A stretch of DNA of 64,000 nucleotides from Anarhynchus alexandrinus (Eukaryota; Chordata; Aves; Charadriiformes; Charadriidae): assembly GCA_008711295.1 (NCBI GenBank), contig VUYV01000015.1, forward strand, positions 8,515,490-8,579,489, written 5' to 3'. A program made the translations under genes and the position numbers. Below, piece by piece: positions 34,393-47,297 of this stretch (within the stretch, counting starts at the first letter, position 1; each line of letters begins with the position of its first letter). The notes below the pieces were generated by a model that did not search any database, had not been told where the DNA came from, and was given only the letters and a program-made list of their open reading frames with translations.

Positions 34393-37300
34393 TTCCCGTG
34401 TCCCTGCACCTCCAGAGCCATGCACCAAAGCAGGTGGGATCAGTTTGTCCATAAACAGTGATGGAGGAGAGCTCACTCCAGCCAGGCCACCACCAGCCCC
34501 CTGCCATAACCCTTTGGGCGCTGGCAAGGCTGGCGGAGATGCAGCCCTTAGCTCTGCTTGTACGGAGGCACTTGGAGCTCGGTCTTCTCAATCTGCATCC
34601 TCTCCTAGGACTTCTCAGGAGAGCACAGCTAGGAACCCCTTCTTGCTTGCATCTTATAAAGGCAAACTTCTCTGCTAAGCTTCCACAGAGAGGTGGAAGG
34701 CACACATGCGTTGCTGGGCCCCATCCCTCTCCACTGGGTCATGCTGCCGCTGGCAGTGTTGGCCACCTTGTAAAGCCAACGCAATAAACGCCTTCCAGGG
34801 GGCGTGGAAGTCCCCACCAGGAGCTGTGATAACAAGCAGCAGGTATAGGGCACCCAGTCATGGTGGAGGCCACCAAAGGTCAAGCCCGTTTGCCAAGTAT
34901 CAGCTCCCACCTCACTGGAAGATGCTACAGGAGCCAACCAGCACATCCCAAATTTCAAAGGCATTTACAGGGCTTCCTCCTCAGTATCTTTATGGATCCT
35001 GGCTTGAGCGTCCGTAAGAAACAGCTACTGCTCACGGCAAGACCAACCTTTCCTGGGAAGTCCCCGAGATGAGCTGGGGTTGCAGCACTGGCTCTTGTGC
35101 TCTGCTGTCTTACGGGAAGGATGTACGTGATGAGACCTCTCCTCCTGCGAGCTTCTGAGCTATCATCAGCTGGTGATCGCATCCAGCCCTTACACCTTAA
35201 TTTGCACTCAGCTTGGGAATTCGCGGTGAAGGATCGTGTCCTCCCCCCAGCCAGGCTCCTTGCCATGCTCGGAGGGGAATCCATGGTGGTTGTACGACAG
35301 CAGAGCTTTGCTCTCTGCTCACTCTATCAATTTGATTTCCCCGATGAGGATGAAGGCACCTGCAGCACCTGCTTTACGCCAGCCCGGAGGATTCAAAGAG
35401 CTGCTCACTCTCGGGGACGAGGAAGGGCTGATTTACACCTCGGGAGATGGGCACACAAGGAGGCACGTTTTTTTTGTAAACCAAGGATGATTTATTCCTC
35501 TTATTAATTCAGTATCCTTCAGAAGGCACACCACGTCAGCCCCGTTCAGCAGCCCTTTTATTTATTATTTTATTCCTGCATAATCTGTGCTTTGAACAAA
35601 GATGCGCATTGTTCTGCCCTGTGGCTGACAAACAGAAACTGTTGGTTTTTGTTCTTTTTTTTTTTTTTTAAATTCCCACTGTGTTGTTTTCTCCCCGTTT
35701 TGCTGAAGCAGCTTTTAACTTCCACCAGAAAGCTTTTCATTTGAGAAAGAAGCACAATCTGTTTTTTCTAATCCCACTGAGTTACCTCCTTACGCAGCTT
35801 CGGCAGCGTTTTGTTGGTCCAACAAGGCAGGAGGCTGTCTGTACCAGTTCATCCAGACCGCTCTGCTTAGAACATCCCATCCCAGAACTTTAACACAGCT
35901 GAGGCTCAGGAAACGAAGCAAAGGACTGAGTCCGGGCTTGGGCACGTACTGATGTAGCTTTGTCATCCTGCTTTTGGGGGGAAAAAAAATACATAATTGT
36001 TAACACAGAGCAGTCGGCGCCCAGCAGGTTGCAGAGTTTAGGTGTTAACTTGAATTTTGCTCCAAATGGATCCACTGCCCCACGGCGGAAAGGTCCAGGG
36101 AAGGTCACAGAAGCCAACAAAAACCCCTCACGGTGCCTGCTAGACTGCAGATGGTCTCTGTACCCATTGTAATTAGAGCTGACCTATTGCAAAATACACA
36201 CCAAACATCTCCCTCCTGGCTACTGGACTCCTGTTGACCATCCAGAGTCTCTGGAGATGAGGCTGAAGCAATCATAGATACAATATTTTGACTGGCTGAC
36301 TAACCACAAAAAGGGTCTCTGGTTATAGCACAGAACAGCAAAGTAGATCCAAGGTTGGTCGTCACCACTGATACTTAAGGACAACCTTAAGGTCACAGAC
36401 TAGCCCAGACATAGCAAATATGCTAAAAACCCTTCGGCAAACTGCCAAAGTTGGACTCTGAGGTTACTGGTCTCCGTTTCTGCAGGACGCTTGAAGCCTA
36501 CCCAGGTATTCAGGTCTTGAGGCCAGACGTCCCTCAACAGCGTACGCATAACTTGCTGCTCTCGTTGCATCTACCGTCCACAATTACAGGTGAAACTCCT
36601 TCAGGTCTGGACATGAGCTTCTTGTTGAGGCTTGAGAGGTGGGAAAGGATGTTACCAGCAACCCAGCCTGGTTGAAGGTGATCGTCAAGGGTGAAATCTA
36701 TTTAAAGACAAACATTTACGCTGGCCCCATCTCGAGCTTGTGGTTTCTTTCTTTGAGCTGAAAGTCTGATGGCTTAAGAGAGTTATATTGCAGACCCACA
36801 GCAAACGCAGGACGATGTCGCAGAGCGTATGAAAGCTCCCAAGGGACATCGTACAATGTGCCAAGTGTGGCCCCAACTCTCCATGTGGCAATCCTGTACG
36901 CAGCTGTGTGTAAGCACAGGTTAGAATAAGCAGAAGGACACAGTTCCTCTCAACCGCACGCGTGACGTCAAGGACCAGCGTTGACCAAGGGTGAAAAAAA
37001 GGACAGGCTTATTTTGGCAACTGCAGCCTGGTTCAACAGTAGGACAACGTTATCAGAGCTCCTACCCTCATCGAAGCCTGCAGAAGAAATAGTGCCTGAT
37101 GTTGGGTCGCCAAGTGGTAGCTTTGAATTCCCACCTTCTGGGTACCATCTGGTCCCCAGCGTGTTACTCGCAGCCTCAAGGGAGCACACCAGAAAGACAA
37201 CATTGCTGCTGAGGTCCCTTATTAATCCTGTAAAGCTGCAGGGCAACCTCCCGCCAGTTACTGGAGTAAAACCAACTTGCTCCACTCATCCATGACCAGA

Positions 37301-37466
37301 ACTCTTGGGTAACAGCCAAGGGATGCGTTTCCCAAGCACCTCCAGTTTGGGGGTGTTCAAGTTGGGGGGCATCAAATTGGAGGGGCCATCTGCTGTCAAA
37401 CTGCAAGACAGAGCCAAAGAGGTGACCGACTCTGACTAGGAAGGGAGTAACTTTCTACAGACCATT
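34393..37466. other. Intergenic, no gene seen
   Basis: Mixed sequence with a run of T near 35654-35670. No exon, RNA gene or named repeat was recognised. Frames of up to 144 codons near 34271-34705 overlap CR1 sequence or lack similarity. Confidence 0.5.
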
Positions 37467-37685
37467 GGCATTCCCAGACCTCCCTCTGAGTGCCACTGGC
37501 ATTGCAAAATAGGCGAGGAACAGTCACAAAGACCACTTTCCACTCACACAGAAAGTCCAGNTATCGGCATTCCCAGACCTCCCTCTGAGTACCGCTGGCA
37601 TTGCAAAATAGGCAAGAAACAGTTAGGAAAATGGATTTCATCCTTTTTCCTGCTCGACCACTTTCCACTCACACAGAAAGTCCAG
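37467..37685 (+). repeat. Direct repeat around a single N (likely assembly join)
   Basis: GGCATTCCCAGACCTCCCTC ... CACACAGAAAGTCCAG occurs at 37467-37560 and again, with a roughly 26-base longer middle, at 37566-37685. A single N (37561) lies between them. As at 21096, allelic or overlapping contig ends joined without merging is the likely cause. Confidence 0.7.
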
Positions 37686-37767
37686 AGACGACAAAGAAGC
37701 AAAAGAGCGTGAAAGAAGAATTTGTGCAGTAAGACCACAGATAAAGCACTTTCCTCTGCCCGTAACA

Positions 37768-37950
37768 ACACAGAATCCCAGACTGCTCCGGGTTGGAAGG
37801 GACCTCTGGAGCTCCCCCAGTGCCACCCCCTGCCAGAGCAGGGGCACCTACAGGACAGCGTCCAGGCGGGTTTGGAATGGCTCCAGAGTGGGAAACTCCC
37901 CCACCTCTCTGCCACCCTCACAGGAAAGAAGTTCCTCCTCATGTTTAGAT
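37768..37950 (-). mobile_element. CR1 3'-end fragment, minus orientation
   Basis: ACACAGAATCCCAGACTG, GGGTTGGAAGGGACCTCTGG, CCCCTGCCAGAGCAGGGGCA and GAAAGAAGTTCCTCCTCATG are reversed CR1 3' sequence. It belongs to the subfamily whose 3' end carries the CTGCCAGAGCAGGGGC segment, as does the copy at 41505-41972. Confidence 0.85.
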
Positions 37951-39132
37951 GACACATCTGGTCTCATCCCTATGGGCCTTTATGGTCCAGTTCAGTAGCC
38001 TAAAATAACCCAGCTGAGTACTTCCAAGGTGTCAGGTGCCAAACGAAGGAGGTAGGAGCACAGCAGGCTTTCCTGAAGGGCATCCTTCAAGGATGCACCC
38101 AGCCATGCAAAGGATGTGCCCCCCCCGCCTGCCCCTTGATGACCTCCCCTTTGTATTCATCATCTGCTGTTATCATGTCCCTTGTTCTTCAAAACACCTA
38201 GAAACCAAGCCTAAGATGGTAATATTCCCTGCAAAAAAGCCCTTTCCTACAGCAGAGAAGACCACACCATACCTAAACTCGAGGCCCCAGACCAGTTCTC
38301 CAGCGTGTTTGCAAGTGCTCCTGCCAGAGCTTGGCGTTTTATGGACTTTTGGGGTCGATGCTTTCACTTGTCAAGAGACAAGAAACACAGGTTTTACTCA
38401 GGAGTTTCTACACACACAGGAATTTTGGTCTTGGAGCACCCCAGATTTCTAGATCTGTAGATAAAGCCTCTTCTTAAGTCTACGCTTACCTGTTGCACAG
38501 GATCTGGACGTTATGTCAACCCTCCCCTGACCTCTTTCTCGTACCTCCTGGAAAAACTGGCCCAAGTAAAGTGAGAGGACACTGGAGCAGATCTCAAACT
38601 GCTACAAGTCCTGCCTTTGGTGTGAAAATCGGTGAGTTCAGGTTATTGAAAAGGTGGTCTGAGTTCCAAGAGGCTCACAAGGTGGGGCGTGCCTCCTACC
38701 ACGTGCTTGCCATCCTCCCACCATGAAGGGGTCCTGCCCTTGGCCAGGGCTCTCTGCATCTGGGACAGAGCGTAAAAACCTGTCCCCAAACAACTAACAA
38801 CTACTGCAAAAAACATATATTCTCGCTTTTTTTGCCCTTAGAGCTCACTGACAGGCATGGAAACCAGGCTGGAAGAATAAAAGAAAAACAGGAGCACGCT
38901 TTGGGATGAGTTTCGGAACGTGTGGCTGCATGGGCCATGTGTGCTCAGCCCCCAGCACAGTAGGAGGAGGAAAGGTGCATGCATGAACCTTGCCTAAATT
39001 ATTAACATCCTGTGGAGCTGAAATATCCAACTATCACTATACACAATGATAAAAACCAAATTACCGTGATCACTCCTCTGCAGTTCCTATGTTGAGGTCT
39101 TCATCCCTTTTTCCTTAAAAAAGAAAAAAAAA
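37951..39132. other. Intergenic, no gene seen
   Basis: No recognisable feature; short A-run at 39113-39134 at the edge of the next CR1. Confidence 0.5.
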
Positions 39133-39631
39133 AATCATAGAATGGTTTAGGTTGGAAAGGACCTTGAAAATCATCCAGTTCCAACCCCCTGCCATGGGCA
39201 GGGACACCTCCCACCAGACCAGGTTGCTCCAAGCCCCCTCCAACCTGGCCTTGAACACCTCCAGGGATGGAGCTTCCGCAGCTTCTCTGGGCAACCTGCG
39301 CCAGGGGCTCACCACCCCTCAGAGTGAAAAATTTCTTCCTAATATCTCATCTAAACCTGCCCTCTTCCAGTTTGAAGCCATTCCCCCTCATCCTATCACT
39401 ACATGCCCTTGTAAAAAGTCCTTCCCCAGCTCTCCTGTAGCCCCTTTAAGGACTGGGAGGCTGCAACAAGGTCTCCGCGGAGCCTTCTCTTCTCCAGGCT
39501 GAACACCCCCAACTCTCTCAGCCTGTCCTCCCAGCAGAGGGGCTCCAGCCCTCACAGCATCTCCATGGCCTCCTCTGGACCCACTCCAACAGGTCCATGT
39601 CTTTCCTATGTTGGGGGCTCCAGAGCTGGAG
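39133..39631 (-). mobile_element. CR1 LINE fragment, minus orientation
   Basis: The tail AATCATAGAATGGTTTAGG is followed by CCATGGGCAGGGACACCTCC, TTCTTCCTAATATCTCATCT and AACACCCCCAACTCTCTCAG. It reaches into ORF2-derived sequence (CTCCAGAGCTGGA). It is well preserved, hence relatively young, and 5'-truncated. Confidence 0.92.
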
Positions 39632-41504
39632 TTACAGTCAACTCTTCAGCTCTTACCACAGCAAACTTTTAGATCCAACCTGAATGCGTCAGGTGAAATT
39701 TTAGATCCAACTGAAATACTTGAGATGAGGATGTAATAGCTGACTTTTTGAAATTTAATCAAAGCTCCTCCATCTCACCCAAAATTACAACCCACTTAAA
39801 ATCTTTACATATACCAGGAGCAGCGCTGAAAGCTTTATCAATTTCCGCATAGTACCAAGAGACCTTTCCAAAATCAGTGTCTTACATCAATATATCGCCT
39901 TTACCTACCAAACCCATAATCTCCTTAAAGGACTTAATAGGGTTGTTTTGACAAAAATCTGCCATAGGGCAACGGGGCGCCCAGCACTAACGGCGCCAAA
40001 TCCTCACTCTCCAATTTAACACAAGAAACTTCCCCAAAGGCTCGGTCACGACTAAACATCACGACTTCAGCATCGCAAGAAAAATAACACTTCTCTCCAT
40101 ACTTAGCCAGTTTGCCCACTGCCGTTTGCTGGTTATTTCTCACCCAGAGGTGCAACCAGCTCTTCACGAAACCGGTGAACCGGTCCGCATCGGCAGAAGA
40201 GTGGGAGCGGGAGAAAAACTACTGGTTTTCCATATTTAAAACAAGGGAAGGACAAACAAGGAATTAGCTAGTAAAATCATCACTGCTACGCAGTAAAAAA
40301 AGAGAATAAATCTCAAAGAAATCGTGTCAGACACCGGTGCATCTGAACCCTATTTGTTACCAAGGAGAACAAGATAACATATATTTTTCTTTGCCTCTTA
40401 TAAACCAGTTGTGTTTCAAACCAGGTTTCCAGAATCTGGTTCTGCAATACGATATTTTTCTTGACAGAGTTGAAGGATAAATCCATTTTCCTCTCATCTG
40501 GAAACACCTTACAACAACATACCCTGCATTTATGGAGTACCTTTAATCTCGGCTGAAGTGTTTACGGACCATGGGCCTCATTCCACGTTCAGCTGCATCT
40601 GTGCAAGCCCGCGCTGGTTGGGCGGGAGGTGAATTAAAGGAGCGCAAAAAAATCACTGCGACGCGCGCAACAGCAAAACAAGAATTAACTCCATATGAAG
40701 CCCATTTGGCTCTGGCAGAGCCTATTTGTTTTCTCTCTGTTTTTCTTTATTCATGCTAAAGGCATAAAGAGAAGGCTGTAGATCACCTTGCATAATAGAG
40801 AAGAAATTCTTCCAGGGGATTTAATTGAGATGGGAAAGACAGTAGATCTTGGAAGCCTCAAAATAGATCAAAAACCCATTGTTTCCCAGGTCTTGTACAC
40901 GTACCTACGAAATAGTCATTCCCCCAAGGATCACATTGGATAAAGCAGCAATATCAAGTGCAAGAAGGGAAATTGAGGTATAGAAAACCCGAGGTGTATC
41001 AACCAGGTCACAAACCCATCAATAGCTCCCAGTCCCCTGCGGTACCTACCAAATACCTACGCACACCAGCACAGGTGAAATTATCTCCCTCGGGAAGCAC
41101 AGCCTCCCTCCCGCACCCTCCAGGCAGGCTCAAGAGCTTGAGGTCTTTCCAGGAAGGAAGACCCCATATAACATGAACACAACACACAATATTCCCAAAA
41201 ACACCAAAGAAATTATTAGGAAACCTTCCAGTTTGAAGCACTGGGTCAACGGAAGGCTCAGCGCCCTGACAGCACGCAGGGCTCGCTGCGTTTGCTGCGG
41301 AGCTGGAGCGATAACGCTGTGTGTGAAGCACGTGCTTCTTCACGCTGCTCTGCCAACAACCAGGTTTCTGGTGGGTTTGATCCGTTGGGGTCTCCCGAGG
41401 TTGAACATCTGCTAAGGCTTTCACCTGGAGGAGCAGAGACGGTGTCATTTTTCTTTCAGAAATCTCCCCAGTGCGTTCACTGATGGATACCAAGAGGAAC
41501 TCCT
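39632..41504. other. Intergenic, no gene seen
   Basis: A/T-rich. An open minus-strand stretch at 39934-40167 (about 78 codons) has no recognisable similarity or splice context. Confidence 0.5.
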
Positions 41505-41972
41505 ATGCCAGGAGTACTGGAGAGAGTCCAGCGGAGGGCTACGAAGGTGATCAGGGACTGAAGCACCTCTCCGATGAGGAAAGGCTGAAAGACCTGGACC
41601 TCTTTAGCCTAGAGAAGAAAAGGCTGAGAGGGGATCTCATCAATGCTTATCAATATCTACAGGTCGGGTGGCAAGAGGATGGGACCAGTCTTTTTTCAGT
41701 GGTGCCCAGCGACAGGACAACAGGTACAAACTGGAACACGGGAAATTCCGTCTGAACATGAGGAAAAGCCTCATTCCTTTGAGGGTGGCAGAGCACTGGC
41801 ACAGGCTGCCCAGAGAGGTGGTAGAGTCTCCTTCTCTGGAGATATTCCAAACCCACCTGGATGCGTTCCTGTCCAACCTACTGTAGGTGCCCCTGCTCTG
41901 GCAGGGGAGCTGGACTAGATGATCTCCAGAGGTCCCTTCCAACCCTGTCCAGTCTGTGATGCTGCGATACTC
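41505..41972 (+). mobile_element. CR1 LINE fragment, plus orientation
   Basis: TACTGGAGAGAGTCCAGCGG, GAAAAGGCTGAGAGGGGATC, AGGCTGCCCAGAGAGGTGGT and GAGGTCCCTTCCAACCCTG are in CR1 order. The 3'UTR has the GCTCTGGCAGGGG variant and ends GTGATGCTGCGATACTCTG. Confidence 0.92.
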
Positions 41973-42024
41973 TGTGGGTTTTAGATGGAACACAGGAGTT
42001 GGGCATGTTCAGGGATTCTTACCT

Positions 42025-42105
42025 AAAAAAACCCAACCAACCAAAAAACCACCACCACCAACAAAAAAACAACAAATAAAACCCAAACCAAAACACAACC
42101 CAACA
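42025..42105 (+). repeat. A/C-rich simple-sequence tract
   Basis: A strand-biased run of A and C with CAAA, CCAA and CCACCACCA motifs and almost no G or T. It is an impure simple repeat. Confidence 0.85.
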
Positions 42106-42536
42106 TTGGCACCTTGTCTGACCCAACTTCTTTCTCTGCCTTGATGAATCAAGGAATTTCTTCTCCAAAACATCCCCTGTGGGATTCACGAAAGCTTCGA
42201 ACGCCTTTTTCTCATGACAAGGACTGCGTTGAGGGAAGAGAACTAGAATGAGATAGACTCATGCTCATGACGCACGGTGGGCGATGGCGCAAACCTCTCT
42301 TGCTCTCACTGCTGCTGTAGCACCATGGTCTGGGGTCCTCTCTCTGTCTGCGGTCCTCTCTCTGCTCCCAGCCCAGGAGCACACGCACACCTACAGAGGA
42401 ACTATTTTGTTCGAAGCTTAGCCGAAAAGGCTGCCAGGTGGAACCCAGCCAAGAGGCAGCAGACCGTGACGGACAGACCCACACCATTTAGACAACAGCA
42501 GCTACCCGAGAGAAGAATCCAGCCAAGGAGGGCAAT

Positions 42537-42579
42537 AACACACGCACACACACACACGTACACATCCACACTCACACAG
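42537..42579 (+). repeat. CA-rich microsatellite
   Basis: Impure (CA)n: ACACACGCACACACACACAC, then GTACACATCCACACTCACAC. Likely polymorphic in length. Confidence 0.85.
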
Positions 42580-43061
42580 GGGCCCATTCCAGCCGGAGGT
42601 CAAAGTCCAATTAGGTACTTTATTACTCGTTTAAGTCTTGTCTGGCTTTCAGGGCTGGAAGAATGGTGGTGTGTGCACGTGAATCCGCGCCTCCGCCAGG
42701 GATGAAGAGCGATTTGCATTTGAAGCGAGTCACTGATGCCATTCCCAGGAGGTTTACTTGATGCATGGCTTAGCAGAGGGGCAGTTCGGTTTTCTTTACC
42801 GCCAGACTTACGGAGCTGGCGGCTCCGTATTCACCAGAAGCTCCAAGGACATCAGGCCTGTGAGCCGCCTCTTGTTTTCAGGGACCACATAGAAAGATGG
42901 TGGCTGGAGGTTTGCTTAGGAATGTCAGTTCCTTAGGACTTCCCACCTCCTGAGCCTGGTCATCTCTTCTATAACAGATGCTCTGAAGAGCTGAAGACTT
43001 TCCTGAGCAGTTTTGGCGCTCTGGGTAGAAGATTGTGGTCCTCCTCAATCATTTTTTAAGA

Positions 43062-43486
43062 TCATAGAATGGTTTAGGTTGGAAGGGACCTTAAAGATCA
43101 CCTAGTTCCAACCCCCCTGCCATGGGCAGGGACACCTCCCACCAGCCCAGGTTGCTTCAAGCCCCGTCCAACCTGGCCTTGAACACCTCCAGGGATGGGG
43201 CAGCCACAGCTTCTCTGGGCAACCTGGGCCAGGGGCTCACCACCCTCAAAGTGAAAAATTTCTTCCTAATATCTCATCTAAATCCGCCTTCTTCCGGTCT
43301 GAAGCCATTCCCCCTCGTCCTATCACTACATGCCCTTGTAAAAAGTCCTTCCCCAGCTCTCCTGTAGCCCCTCTAGGGGTTGCGGAAGGCCACAATAAGG
43401 TCTCCCTAGAGCCTTCTCTTCTCCAAGCTGAACAACCCCAACTCTCTCAGCCTCTCCTCATAGGAGAGGTGCTCCAGCTCTCTGAG
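43062..43486 (-). mobile_element. CR1 LINE fragment, minus orientation
   Basis: The tail GATCATAGAATGGTTTAGG is followed by CATGGGCAGGGACACCTCCC, CACCTCCAGGGATGGGGCAG and TCCTAATATCTCATCTAAAT. It ends in CTCTCAGCCTCTCCTCATAG. It is close in sequence to the copy at 39133-39631. Confidence 0.92.
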
Positions 43487-46400
43487 CTTGGAAAAGCCAA
43501 GGCGGAGCAGAAGGGGCAAAGTGACAGCCTCTAAAAAAGGTTAAACCCCCTGCCAAAAAGATAAGCCAGAAAGGGTAGGACTGATTTAAGTGCCAAAACC
43601 CCAAATGCAGTAGGACGCAAGCACGTGGTAGGAACCAAGGTGTTTGGAGTCCTGGTTCAGAAATACCACCAGCCTCAGCCGGTGGGAGCCGAGCAGAGAG
43701 AAAATGATGAAATAAGGCAATCAAACAGTCCCGGGGAGACACGGCCCAGAGGTTACGAGAGGAAAGAGAGGTTGGTCGAGGACAAGGGCGGAAGCTGGAT
43801 GTGGTCGACACGCATGGAAAAACCTCAACAATAACAGGGAATGTAACAAGGGAGAGCGAGAGGGTTTCAAAATAAAGCTTTATCGGCTTCCTAAATATAT
43901 TTATGCTGACTCAGATATGTCCTCGCACCAGTCTGCCGCGTGATGGAAACAAGTCAAGCGCGGTCAAACAGCTGAGAAGGTCAGTTCAACAGGGGGAACA
44001 CTCAATACATGGAAATATAAAGCAGTTCTTTCAGTCATTTGTTATATGAAACAAGAGAGAGATACCGGTGAAGAAGAGTCATTGATTCAGATACCCAGAC
44101 GCATCGAAAAGCAACCGCTGATCATCAAATTCAGCTGCAAAGAAAGTTATTTAGACACCAAAGTAAGGCCCTGGATCTTGAAGGGAATACAAAACTACCA
44201 AGGGGTGCATAAAAAAACGGCTGCGAGGATCAAAACTGAAGTCGCCTTTCCTTAGCAGTCTAAATGGGACCTACATTTTTTTAAAATCCATTCCAACTTG
44301 CAGTGCTCGGGCGGCTGAATATTCAGCACGGGCTGGGACTGCATCCCAGGAGGAAGGGCTCTTCCTCCCAAATCTGAAACCACGGGCAAATAACACAAGC
44401 AGAAACCCCATACATCCAGTCCCGGAGCCCGGCCAGCAGCACACTGATACACAGAGACCGCTCTCCTGAGCTTTAAAAAAAAAAAATATTAATAAAATGT
44501 TCTGTTTGCTTGCAGACTTTCTACCCGGAACGTTAATTTGGAATATTATGTTACAGGTGTTTCGGGGAGTCTGGATGTTTAATATCCATCTGTTCCTTCT
44601 GGCGTCGAGACACAGGTTTCCCATATCCAGCTGCTTCTTTCAGATCAGCACTGCGTTGGGTGGGACAATATAGCGGGAGCCATAACCCTGGTGAACCCGA
44701 TACCCTTTTCGTATGGTGGAGCACCCAATTCTGCAAGTGGTACGCCCTAAAAGGAGCTGCTGAGATTTAGCCGATTGCTAAACGCAACAGGAGCTTTTTC
44801 TGAGTCTGACCCTCGTTGTATATCCTCAGCAGCTGAAAAATGTTGCCCGAATTGCCTGGAAACGTACCCCAGAGCGACTGCGTCGTACGGGTTGGATCAG
44901 CATCCAAGAGACTAAAAGCTCCAAATGTCATGAACCTGCAAAACTGGGCAAGAGCCTCTCTCCCCGTATCACTGCTGTTCTCCGATTTTGCTTGGAACGG
45001 GCCCATCCTGCAAAAAAAAGAAGTCTCGGTACAATTCCAGGGGGTTCGTAAGCACTAGCTGGGATATTCATATCTCCATCTATTAATGTAATTATCATCC
45101 AGTGCGTGTGCTGCCATTACTTATAGGTCAGCTAAAGGGCTCGCTACGCCGACCCGGGCTCTGCACGAGTCCGACAGCATCACCCCAAAGAGTCTGTTAT
45201 CCAGAATCTGCGTTGGGCACTCCGGTTACACCAGACTTTGGGGAAATTAGTTTAAGCAGTTGGAATTTGGGTGCTCAGAAAGTCTTGGGGGGAAAAAAAA
45301 TAATAATAGAATAATATGGGCTGGGGAGATAAGGGGGAACAATCAAACTACAAAACATCGAAGCAGCAGGAGACAAAAATCGAGGGGCAAAAAAAAAAGA
45401 TAACAATGATTGCATGAAAGGAAGGGGGAAATTATGATTCAGGTTAATAAAAACGTTTCAGATACAGCTGCTGAGGAGAAACCTTCACTAAGGGGAATTC
45501 AGCAGTTGGCAGACGTGGATTGCTCGCTGTTGCTGTGCCCCAGAGGCGTATCTTCATTTTTTGGCACTCCCAATCTGTCTGTTTTCTTTTTTCTCGTATT
45601 CAGACTGCGAGTCGTTTAGGATAGAGACTCTTTTTGGTGTACGGGGCACTTGGCCCTGCGGGACTCTGAGCATCAAGTCTTCTACAGGCAATAATAACAA
45701 TAAAGACGGCTTGGAACTGGGTTTTGACAACCTAGAAACAGTCAAGACGCTCATTCTTCCCTGCCAAAAATTTAACTTGGGATGAGTTATGGATTTAAAG
45801 CGTACACATGAAATAAATACATAAACAGAAACACTAACTTCTGTTTATGGGAAGCCTACAGAAACTCACTGCATCACAACAACAGCAACACATCTTTCGC
45901 CATCCAGTCTCCATCCCGTGCTCCTCCCCAAAGCCTCTTTCCGACAGGCGCTCGCCAACTTCTCCTCGGCTTTCTGGGACCGCTGCAGGTAATTTTGAGC
46001 CAGGTTAAGCAAGCATCTCTGTTTTACCCTGTTTCACAGCCTTTGCTTTTTCAGAGCGTTTTAGACATTGCATAAGCGATCAGACAGACATGAATAGCCC
46101 CAGTGAATATTTAATTATGAAGGAGCATATGTGTTTATGTCACAACAGACCTTCCCTGCTAGGATCCTATTTATCTGGCCACGGAGCTCATGTGTATATT
46201 CTGTCCCTCTACTTACACCCCCAACTGAGAAACTCCGTCAAATCCTCTGAACGCTCCTGGAAAGTTTAAAATTAGATCAGATCTCCGTGGGTGGCTCTTA
46301 CTTCTCCAGTGGATGACATCCAAACACGAGGCTGAACTGCACACAGTTTGGAGGCCGCTCTGGAAGGCTCCAATCCATCAAGTCACCCTTGTACCGGGGC

Positions 46401-46867
46401 CAAAACCTTACAGTTGCCCAAAGCGTAACCCTCAGAAACGCATTAAGGCTGGGATCAAAGCAGAGAAGAAATGGAGAATCGCTGCTGGACTGCTAATCTT
46501 CCTCATCCCCAACGCAGCACCACTTTCATGCCAACAGAAACATAGTGATTATTTGTTGTTTTTAATCACTTCAAGGTCTAAAACTTTTTCTTAAAAAAAA
46601 ATGCTTCTTCAAGCTTCAGCCTCCAAATCAGCCAGAAGGGGTATACGCGCATTTGGCAGCTGTCCTGCAGGAGGACACGATGGCCTATGCTAAGCCAGAG
46701 TGTCCCATTTCCATTCCAGTGGCTGACCAAGCGGGAGCACCACCATCAGTAGGCGCGTGATGGATGTTTGTCCATTCCCTGTACATCGGCATTTCCCTAA
46801 GTATCATCAGGCCGTTTTAGTCACCTCTGGGATGATATTTGCACCAAATCTGGATCTCTAAATCAGT
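43487..46867. other. Intergenic, no gene seen
   Basis: No exon, RNA gene or transposon recognised. Short A-runs occur near 44475, 45290 and 45390. Confidence 0.5.
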
Positions 46868-47297
46868 TCTGATTCGAGGGGGCTGGAGAACAAGTCTGAT
46901 GAGGAGCGGCTGAGGGATCTGGGGGTGTTTAGCCTGGAGAAAAGGAGGCTGAGGGGAGACCTTCTCGCTCTCTACAGCTCCCTGAAAGGAGGTTGGAGTC
47001 AGGTGGGGGTTGGTCTCTTCTCCCAAGTAACAGGCAATAGGACAAGAGGAAACAAACTCAAGTTGCACCAGAGGAGGTTTAGGATGGATATTAGGAAAAC
47101 GTTCTTCACCAGAAGGGTTGTCAAGCGTTGGAACAGGCTGCCCAGGGCAGTGGTGGAGTCGCCATCCCTGGAGGGATTTAAAAGACGTGTAGATGTGGTG
47201 CTGAGGGACATGGGTTAGTGGTGAGTTTGGCAGTGCTGGGTTAATGGTTGGACTTGATGATCTTCAAGGCCTCTTCCAACCAAAATGATTCTATGAG
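46868..47297 (+). mobile_element. CR1 LINE fragment, plus orientation
   Basis: GATGAGGAGCGGCTGAGGGA, GAGAAAAGGAGGCTGAGGGG, TTAGGATGGATATTAGGAAA and GGTTGGACTTGATGATCTTC, then AATGATTCTATGAG. The 3'UTR is the variant with GGGACATGGGTTAGTGGTG, as at 3685-4250 and 48227-48437. Confidence 0.92.

Noticed and set aside
30185..34890. A shared word CCACCAAAGGTCAAGCC near 30183 and 34870 as evidence of a dispersed repeat pair
   Set aside because: Only about 17 bases match and the flanks do not align.
39934..40167. A 78-codon minus-strand frame with protein-like residue mix
   Set aside because: No similarity I can name and no splice or start context; one unsupported frame in A/T-rich DNA.
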